A stretch of DNA of 6,996 nt, taken from assembly GCA_946997275.1 (NCBI GenBank), contig CAMPUN010000053.1, forward strand, positions 1-6,996, read 5' to 3'. This document shows, one piece after another, positions 1 through 4,455 of this stretch; within the stretch, counting starts at the first letter, position 1, and the number at the start of each line of letters is the position of its first letter. Under the pieces are notes generated by a model. That model did no database searches. It saw only the letters and a list, made by a program, of their open reading frames with translations, and was not told where the DNA came from. Origin of the DNA: an uncultured Porphyromonas sp. Its GTDB lineage: Bacteria; Bacteroidota; Bacteroidia; Bacteroidales; Porphyromonadaceae. The translations under genes and the position numbers were made by a program.

Positions 1-94
1 TGCCATGATGAGCCCACAAGAGAAGAACGCCATCAGCCACCGCACACGAGCCGTCGACCAGCTCCGCACATACCTTACCCAGCACAACCTATGA
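1..94 (+). CDS. rdgB: RdgB/HAM1 non-canonical purine NTP pyrophosphatase, C-terminal fragment
   Basis: Only the last 30 codons are present (reading from base 2, TGA at 92-94); the 5' part lies outside the window. The fragment carries MSPQEKNAISHRTRAV followed by an L-R-x-Y-L end. It matches the conserved tail of the RdgB/HAM1/ITPase family (E. coli RdgB has a very similar EEKSAISHRGQAL). The Ser-His-Arg in this tail is part of the family's nucleotide-base recognition. The family hydrolyses dITP, ITP and XTP to the monophosphates plus pyrophosphate in the cytoplasm, keeping deaminated purines out of DNA. The stop codon overlaps the porZ start in an ATGA arrangement, so the two genes are very probably co-transcribed and perhaps translationally coupled. 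The family call rests on a short but distinctive motif. Confidence 0.8.
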   Translation, partial: AMMSPQEKNAISHRTRAVDQLRTYLTQHNL

Positions 95-2427
95 AAGCCT
101 CCATACACCTACTCCTCCTCCCGCTCCTTCTGTGCACCCTTCCGCTAACAGCTCAAGAGCAGTTGTGGCAGTGGCATCTAGCCGTAGGAGATGTAGAGCT
201 TGTCGCTGACCTGCCCGAGCAGGTACTCTTCACCACCGAGGGCGTCATCGGCACCGTCTCTCCAGAGCATCCCAATGAGATCCACCTCCTTGATGGCTTG
301 ACCCCTATCAGCGACCTAGACGCTCGCATGATCCGCTACTCGCCTAGCCACAAGGTCACCACCGTCTACTTCGCTTCGGGGCGTATCGACCTCATCTACA
401 GTGACCACATCTACAACCTTGTAGGCATCAGCGACAATAGCAACCTCAACGACAAGACCGCCACGCGCATCTTCTATTATAAGGAGTACGCCTTCATCGC
501 TGGTCACTTCGGGCTCATGCAGATCGACCTCAACAATCATCAGATCGTTGCCACAGCCTTCCTAGGCAAAGAGGTGCTAGACGCCTTTGCTCTAGACGAA
601 AAGCTCTATGCGCTAACCAAGGAAGGGCTACGCTCTAGCACCCTATCGCAAAACCTCCAAGACCCCGCCTCCTGGAGCCTCATCAGCGGTCTACCTGAAA
701 AGGAGATGACCGCCATCACCGCCCTACCCGATGGCTCGCTCTGGTACATAGACAGCCTGCACAACCTCTATCGCACCACGCTAGCCCAAGCCAGTGCCAC
801 CCCTCAGATGATGGCGCAGAGTGGCTGGGCCCAGCGTCTCTTCTCACTAGCCGATGGGGTCGCTGTCGCAGGCGCCGACTCGCTACTCGTGTGGCGAGCT
901 GGAGGCGAATGCATACGCATCGATCTACCCGCCCGTCTGCAAAGTCTCTCAGGCGACAGCTCAGCAGATCGACTATGGTTCACAGCGGGCGGATCTCTCT
1001 ACAAAGCCGACCTCGCCTCCGCCTCCGAGGGCAAAGTCTCTCTCGAAAAGCTGTCCCTCGAAGCCAACGCCCCGAAGGTCAACAAGCACTTCTACATCAC
1101 CTTTCAGCATGGCAGGCTCTACTCCGTCAGCGGAGGGCGCAACTACAACGCCTTCTGGATACCAGGTCACATCCAGATCTACACCCCACCGCAATGGGAC
1201 AACTGGACCTACTGGCAGATCGTCGAGCAGACCAACTACATCCCCGTCTACGACCTCGTCTCCATCGCCGTCGACCCGCATGACGCTAACCACTACTTCG
1301 TCGGTTCTTGGGGCGAAGGACTCTACGAGATCCAAGGGCGCTTGATCCTCAATCGATACACTCCAGACAATGCTCCATTCGTCAGAGCTTGGGACAATGA
1401 CTCACCCACAGCACACAACGTCCGTGTCGGCTCGCTATGCTACGACCATAGGGGCAACCTATGGATGGCGCAAGGTCAAGGGTTGGTAGCCAACCCCCTC
1501 GTAGTGCGCACTCCTGATGGCACGATGAAAGCTATCTCGTACCCAGACATAGAGTTGGTCAACGCTTTCGGTCCTATGCTGGCGCTACCCAATGGCGTCA
1601 AGTGGCTACTCATATACCACCGCAGTGCTGATGGCAATAACGGTGTCTTCATCTTTGACGACAAGGGTACACCGCTAGATCAGTCAGACGATGAGTACCG
1701 CCTCGTCTCTAAGTTTGTCGATCGTACTGGCAAGGAGATTGCCGCCAAGCACTACTACGACCTAGCTCTAGATCCATCGGGTAGCCTTTGGATAGCTACT
1801 GACAAAGGGCCCATCTGCGTTGCCAATCCCAGTAGCTTCATCTCGCAAAGCACCCCGCTAGCCTCTAGACCCGTAGGGGGACAGGAGCCCAACCTTTACT
1901 ATGTCCTAGACAATATGCCCATCACCGCCATCGCCATCGATGCGCTCGGCAATAAGTGGTGCGGCACTGGATCAGACGGGCTCTACCTCCTCTCCTCCGA
2001 CGGCACTCAGCTCCTAGCACACTACACCAAGGACAATAGTCCCCTACTCACCAACGACGTCCTCTCCCTCGCCATTGACAAGGAGCGAGGAGTCCTCTAC
2101 ATCGCCACCTCAGCAGGGCTCGTCTCCCTCTATATAGGTCAGACGAGTGACTGGTCTGCACAGAGCAAAGAGGTCTACATCTACCCCAACCCGCTACGCC
2201 CCGAGGACCCAGACCTCATCACCCTCACCCAGCTCCCCGCCGGCACTACCGTACGCATCCTAGACGGTGCGGGCAATCTGATCTATCAGGAGGTAGCGCA
2301 GACCGGCGAGCTCACCATCACCACCCGCCTACCGAGCGGTGAGCGCTACCCCTCAGGCATTTACCACGCATTACTATCCGACAGCGAGGGCAAGCACAGC
2401 TACTCCATACCCTTTGCCGTCATATAA
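91..2427 (+). CDS. porZ: PorZ-like type IX secretion system surface protein (beta-propellers plus C-terminal sorting domain)
   Basis: The 778-residue product is almost exactly the length of P. gingivalis PorZ (about 776, from memory). Residues 1-21 form a Sec signal peptide ending L-T-A, with Gln22 the likely mature N-terminus. The body contains repeated propeller blades of the two-component-regulator-propeller type, clearest near 389-415, 446-466, 557-579, 613-636 and 656-680 (for example DPSGSLWIATDKG). Residues 695-778 form a T9SS C-terminal domain: YPNP at 698-701, V-R-I-L-D-x-x-G at 721-728 and P-S-G-I-Y at 754-758. In P. gingivalis, PorZ sits on the cell surface with PorU, PorV and PorQ in the attachment complex, where it binds anionic lipopolysaccharide for the PorU sortase. 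The ATG overlaps the rdgB stop, and MKAS plus a Leu-rich core fits a signal peptide, so this start is firm. An uncharacterised propeller protein of similar build is the alternative, but the length, the CTD and the pepC neighbour favour PorZ. Confidence 0.85.
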   Translation: MKASIHLLLLPLLLCTLPLTAQEQLWQWHLAVGDVELVADLPEQVLFTTEGVIGTVSPEHPNEIHLLDGLTPISDLDARMIRYSPSHKVTTVYFASGRIDLIYSDHIYNLVGISDNSNLNDKTATRIFYYKEYAFIAGHFGLMQIDLNNHQIVATAFLGKEVLDAFALDEKLYALTKEGLRSSTLSQNLQDPASWSLISGLPEKEMTAITALPDGSLWYIDSLHNLYRTTLAQASATPQMMAQSGWAQRLFSLADGVAVAGADSLLVWRAGGECIRIDLPARLQSLSGDSSADRLWFTAGGSLYKADLASASEGKVSLEKLSLEANAPKVNKHFYITFQHGRLYSVSGGRNYNAFWIPGHIQIYTPPQWDNWTYWQIVEQTNYIPVYDLVSIAVDPHDANHYFVGSWGEGLYEIQGRLILNRYTPDNAPFVRAWDNDSPTAHNVRVGSLCYDHRGNLWMAQGQGLVANPLVVRTPDGTMKAISYPDIELVNAFGPMLALPNGVKWLLIYHRSADGNNGVFIFDDKGTPLDQSDDEYRLVSKFVDRTGKEIAAKHYYDLALDPSGSLWIATDKGPICVANPSSFISQSTPLASRPVGGQEPNLYYVLDNMPITAIAIDALGNKWCGTGSDGLYLLSSDGTQLLAHYTKDNSPLLTNDVLSLAIDKERGVLYIATSAGLVSLYIGQTSDWSAQSKEVYIYPNPLRPEDPDLITLTQLPAGTTVRILDGAGNLIYQEVAQTGELTITTRLPSGERYPSGIYHALLSDSEGKHSYSIPFAVI

Positions 2428-2441
2428 ACTATATCACTTTT

Positions 2442-3848
2442 ATGAAGAAACTTCTCTTTCCCTTACTCCTATTACTATCCAGCGTCATGCTACTAGCACA
2501 GAGTGAAAGCTCCAACCGCAGCGACGGTGCCATCACACCCGAGCTCCTACAGAAGCTCCAGCAAGCTACTCCAAAAGCTCCTGCTGAGCGAGCCCTCCAC
2601 AATAGTATCGTACAGAACGGCATGGTACTCGCCAATGCCGAGCTCGCGACACCGCCCGACGATCACTTCACCTACCGAGTACCCACGAAGGGGATTACCG
2701 ATCAGAAGAGATCTGGGCGTTGCTGGCTCTTCACCGGCTTCAACGTCCTAAGGGCTAAGTTCATCAAGGACAACAACCTCGGAGAGTTTTATTTCTCCCA
2801 CTGCTACTCCTTCTTTTGGGATCAGCTAGAGAAGTCCAACCTCTTCCTCGAGGGCATTCTCGAGACCCGCACGCTCCCCATCACCGACCGCAAGGTGGAG
2901 TGGCTCTTCCAGCACCCGATCAATGACGGCGGGCAGTTCACCGGCATCTCGGACAACCTCCTCAAGTACGGTGTCGTACCCAGTGACGTGATGCCAGAGA
3001 CCTATAGTAGCAACAACACCTCGCGCCTCTCCTCACTCATAGCCAAGCTCCTCCGACAGGGTGGGATGGAGCTACGCGCCAAGGCCGAGCAAGGCGCCAC
3101 ACTGGCAGAGCTACGCAAGGAGAAGGAGATGACCCTACAAGCCATCTACCGTCTCCTCTGCCTCAACCTTGGCACACCGCCCACCACCTTTGAGTACACC
3201 CTCAGAGATGCTGACGGCAAGGTCCTCTCGACCAAGGAGTACACCCCACTAAGCTTCTACCAGGAGATGATCGGTGTCAATCTCAAGGATGACTACGTGA
3301 TGGTCATGAACGATCCCTCGCAGCCCTACTACGAGACCTACGCTATCGAGTATGATCGCCACGCATGGGACGGCAAGGACTGGACCTACATCAACCTCCC
3401 GATGGAGGAGATCAAACAGATGGCCATCGCCTCCCTCAAGGATGGCAACATGATGTACTACTCTTGTGACGTAGGCAAGGAGCTCAATAAAGAGTCTGGC
3501 CTACTCACCCTCGGCTACGATGACTACGAGGCGATTACGGGTGTACCGATGACTATGACAAAGGGCGAACGCATCGCATCCTTTGACAGTGGCTCCACAC
3601 ACGCTATGACACTCGTAGCGGTAGACCTAGACAAGTCAGGCAAGCCCACCAAGTGGATGGTCGAGAACAGCTGGGGCGCCACCTCTGGACATCAGGGGCA
3701 TCTGATCATGACGGACGAATGGTTTGACGCATACACCTTCCGTTTAGTAGTCAATAAAAAGTACCTCACGCCACGTGCCAAGGAGCTCCAGGGCAAGACA
3801 CCCAAGCTACTACCCCCGTGGAGTCCTATGTTTCGTGCCGAAGAGTAG
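2442..3848 (+). CDS. pepC: Exported C1B-family cysteine aminopeptidase (PepC/bleomycin hydrolase family)
   Basis: The product has 468 residues. A signal peptide (MKK, Leu-rich core, probable cleavage Ala19-Gln20) precedes a full peptidase C1B domain. The catalytic block DQKRSGRCWLF supplies the oxyanion Gln88 and nucleophile Cys94. THAMTLVAVD supplies His387, and VENSWG supplies Asn409 with the usual following Trp411. The end, LPPWSPM at 457-463, corresponds to the C-terminal arm that in this family reaches into the active site and imposes aminopeptidase behaviour. Here it finishes FRAEE instead of the usual GALA-type tail. Lactic-acid-bacterial and eukaryotic homologues are cytosolic hexamers; the signal peptide here predicts a periplasmic enzyme. 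It would remove N-terminal residues from peptides, a plausible role in an amino-acid-fermenting anaerobe. It starts 14 bases after porZ, with no terminator between, and is followed by a strong hairpin. From memory, P. gingivalis also has an aminopeptidase C gene beside porZ. Confidence 0.9.
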   Translation: MKKLLFPLLLLLSSVMLLAQSESSNRSDGAITPELLQKLQQATPKAPAERALHNSIVQNGMVLANAELATPPDDHFTYRVPTKGITDQKRSGRCWLFTGFNVLRAKFIKDNNLGEFYFSHCYSFFWDQLEKSNLFLEGILETRTLPITDRKVEWLFQHPINDGGQFTGISDNLLKYGVVPSDVMPETYSSNNTSRLSSLIAKLLRQGGMELRAKAEQGATLAELRKEKEMTLQAIYRLLCLNLGTPPTTFEYTLRDADGKVLSTKEYTPLSFYQEMIGVNLKDDYVMVMNDPSQPYYETYAIEYDRHAWDGKDWTYINLPMEEIKQMAIASLKDGNMMYYSCDVGKELNKESGLLTLGYDDYEAITGVPMTMTKGERIASFDSGSTHAMTLVAVDLDKSGKPTKWMVENSWGATSGHQGHLIMTDEWFDAYTFRLVVNKKYLTPRAKELQGKTPKLLPPWSPMFRAEE

Positions 3849-3870
3849 TCGTCAAGTAGTCGAGTAGTCG
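3844..3870 (+). repeat. Triplicated AGTAGTCG at the pepC stop codon
   Basis: Three exact copies of AGTAGTCG lie at 3844-3851, 3855-3862 and 3863-3870. The first contains the pepC TAG stop (3846-3848), and the last two abut. It is a short direct repeat of unknown role; replication slippage at the end of the gene would explain it. Confidence 0.6.
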
Positions 3871-3898
3871 CACAGCGACCACACCGGCTCAGCGCATC

Positions 3899-3929
3899 GG
3901 ATAGCACGCCTATCCCACTAATCGCTATC
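3899..3929 (+). repeat. Small inverted repeats with two possible pairings downstream of pepC
   Basis: GGATAG (3899-3904) and CTATCC (3910-3915) are perfect 6-base arms around a 5-base loop. The overlapping GATAGC (3900-3905) can instead pair with GCTATC (3924-3929). The two pairings exclude each other. They lie in the pepC 3' untranslated region just before the terminator-like hairpin. No function can be assigned. Confidence 0.4.
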
Positions 3930-3957
3930 TGACTTCAGGCACACAGAGCAACTAGAG

Positions 3958-4005
3958 CAGGCTCAATCGCTTCGTCGAGGCGGTTGAGCCTGTTGCTTTA
4001 TCTCT
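3958..4005 (+). terminator. Probable intrinsic terminator of the rdgB-porZ-pepC unit
   Basis: CAGGCTCAATCGC (3958-3970) pairs with GCGGTTGAGCCTG (3980-3992). This gives a 13-bp stem with a single T-G wobble and a 9-base loop. A T-rich but interrupted stretch, TTGCTTTATCTCT (3993-4005), follows. AGCAA (3947-3951) could pair with TTGCT (3993-3997) to lengthen the stem across a bulge. It lies 110 bases after the pepC stop, as expected for the end of that transcript. The weak T-tract is the main reason for doubt; it could also be an mRNA 3'-end protecting stem. Confidence 0.65.
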
Positions 4006-4030
4006 GCGTGTCAGCTAGCGTCGCCCTATG

Positions 4031-4118
4031 AATGGATTTTCATCTAGGTGAAAATGGATTATCTCCCAGGTGAAAATGGATTTTCATCCGATGGGAATTG
4101 GATTTCCTCGTATTTATG
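4031..4118. repeat. Tandem array of 22-base units (three units plus a decayed fourth)
   Basis: Units run 4031-4052, 4053-4074 and 4075-4096, each starting AATGGATT. Units 1 and 3 share AATGGATTTTCATC, and units 1 and 2 end AGGTGAA. A fourth, degraded copy starts ATTGGATTTCCTC at 4097. The junction TGAAAATGGATTTTCA (4071-4086) is a near-palindrome: TGAAAAT and ATTTTCA arms around GG. The units abut with no spacers, so this is not a CRISPR array. Because 22 is not a multiple of three, it is not a coding repeat. Confidence 0.85.
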
Positions 4119-4141
4119 GCGATGAGCTATCCTTGACCTAT

Positions 4142-4158
4142 TTCGGCGAGTTGCCGAA
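4142..4158. repeat. Short inverted repeat TTCGGC/GCCGAA
   Basis: Perfect 6-base arms TTCGGC (4142-4147) and GCCGAA (4153-4158) surround a 5-base loop. There is no T-tract. It shares the TTCGG core with the 21-base array about 60 bases downstream. Confidence 0.4.
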
Positions 4159-4210
4159 GAAACGGACTTTCTACCGAGGGAATTGAGATTCTCCAGGGAG
4201 CAAACGGCAA

Positions 4211-4273
4211 ATTCTTCGGAACTTCGAAATCTTTCTTCCGAACTTTCATTTCATTCTTCCGAAGTTTCATTTC
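4211..4273. repeat. Tandem array of three 21-base units built on TTCTTCCGAA
   Basis: Units are 4211-4231, 4232-4252 and 4253-4273. Units 2 and 3 differ at only two positions (first base T/A, and GAAC/GAAG). Unit 1 is more diverged and carries TTCTTCGGAAC. Because unit 1 has TTCGGAA (4215-4221) and unit 2 has TTCCGAA (4236-4242), the first two can also pair as a 7-bp hairpin. The array is different in sequence and period from the 22-base array 115 bases upstream. Confidence 0.85.
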
Positions 4274-4295
4274 ACGCATCGGAGGAAATAAGCGT

Positions 4296-4331
4296 TCTCC
4301 ACGGAGCTATCTGTCTATTCCTCTGTGGAGA
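4296..4331. repeat. 11-bp hairpin upstream of the lon promoter
   Basis: TCTCCACGGAG (4296-4306) and CTCTGTGGAGA (4321-4331) form an 11-bp stem with one G-T wobble around a 14-base loop. The sequence after it (TTGCTATTTATAGG) is A/T-rich but has no T-run, so a terminator is only possible. It ends about 70 bases before the lon -7 element and could be a protein-binding dyad. Confidence 0.5.
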
Positions 4332-4400
4332 TTGCTATTTATAGGCACCGTGAGGTAGCTTTGGTCGCTCCCCTTCCCACGTCTACTCGGATAAATGTGG

Positions 4401-4408
4401 TATATTTG
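4401..4408 (+). promoter_or_regulatory. Candidate lon promoter, Bacteroidota -7 element
   Basis: TATATTTG matches the TAnnTTTG -7 consensus of the Bacteroidota primary sigma factor. It lies 47 bases before the lon ATG, which would give a leader of about 40 bases. I see no TTTG -33 element at the expected 19-21 base spacing; the nearest upstream TTTG (4360-4363) is too far. The absence of a second element lowers confidence. Confidence 0.55.
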
Positions 4409-4455
4409 CAAACGTTACAAGCAGATTTACGCAATAGATAGCTAATATCGCTCAT

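Larger units (their letters stand above)
4006..4400. other. Noncoding, repeat-rich intergenic stretch between pepC and lon
   Basis: I find no credible gene on either strand here. The longest ATG-started frame I noticed is 36 codons (4076-4186), and it begins inside a tandem repeat. The stretch is richer in A/T than its neighbours. It contains a 22-base tandem array (4031-4118), an inverted repeat TTCGGC/GCCGAA (4142-4158), a 21-base tandem array (4211-4273) and an 11-bp hairpin (4296-4331), listed separately where they merit it. The motif TTCCGAA or its complement TTCGGAA occurs three times between 4215 and 4263. It may be a regulatory leader, a dispersed intergenic repeat element or degenerate filler; sequence alone does not decide. 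Confidence 0.6.

Noticed and set aside
91..153. PorZ as a lipoprotein because of Cys15 in the signal region
   Set aside because: Cys15 follows LLL, without the small residue a lipobox needs at -1. The Ala21-Gln22 site gives a normal signal-peptidase I cut.
973..1335. 120-codon minus-strand open frame opposite porZ
   Set aside because: Its Val/Asp/Gly-rich composition is the usual antisense shadow of this codon bias, with no recognisable motif and no promoter.
854..1345. 163-codon + strand open frame (and an overlapping 130-codon one) inside porZ
   Set aside because: The translation is low-complexity Ser/Thr/Pro/Arg-rich, as expected from reading GC-rich codons out of frame. The porZ frame carries clear propeller and CTD motifs throughout.
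4076..4186. 36-codon frame starting inside the 22-base array
   Set aside because: The start is part of a repeat unit whose period is not a multiple of three. There is no promoter or ribosome-binding context, and equivalent starts in the other units stop quickly.
4031..4273. Possible CRISPR array
   Set aside because: Repeat units abut directly with no unique spacers, and no cas genes are nearby.
4006..4400. Possible insertion sequence or MITE
   Set aside because: No terminal inverted repeats, flanking target duplication or transposase fragment can be seen.
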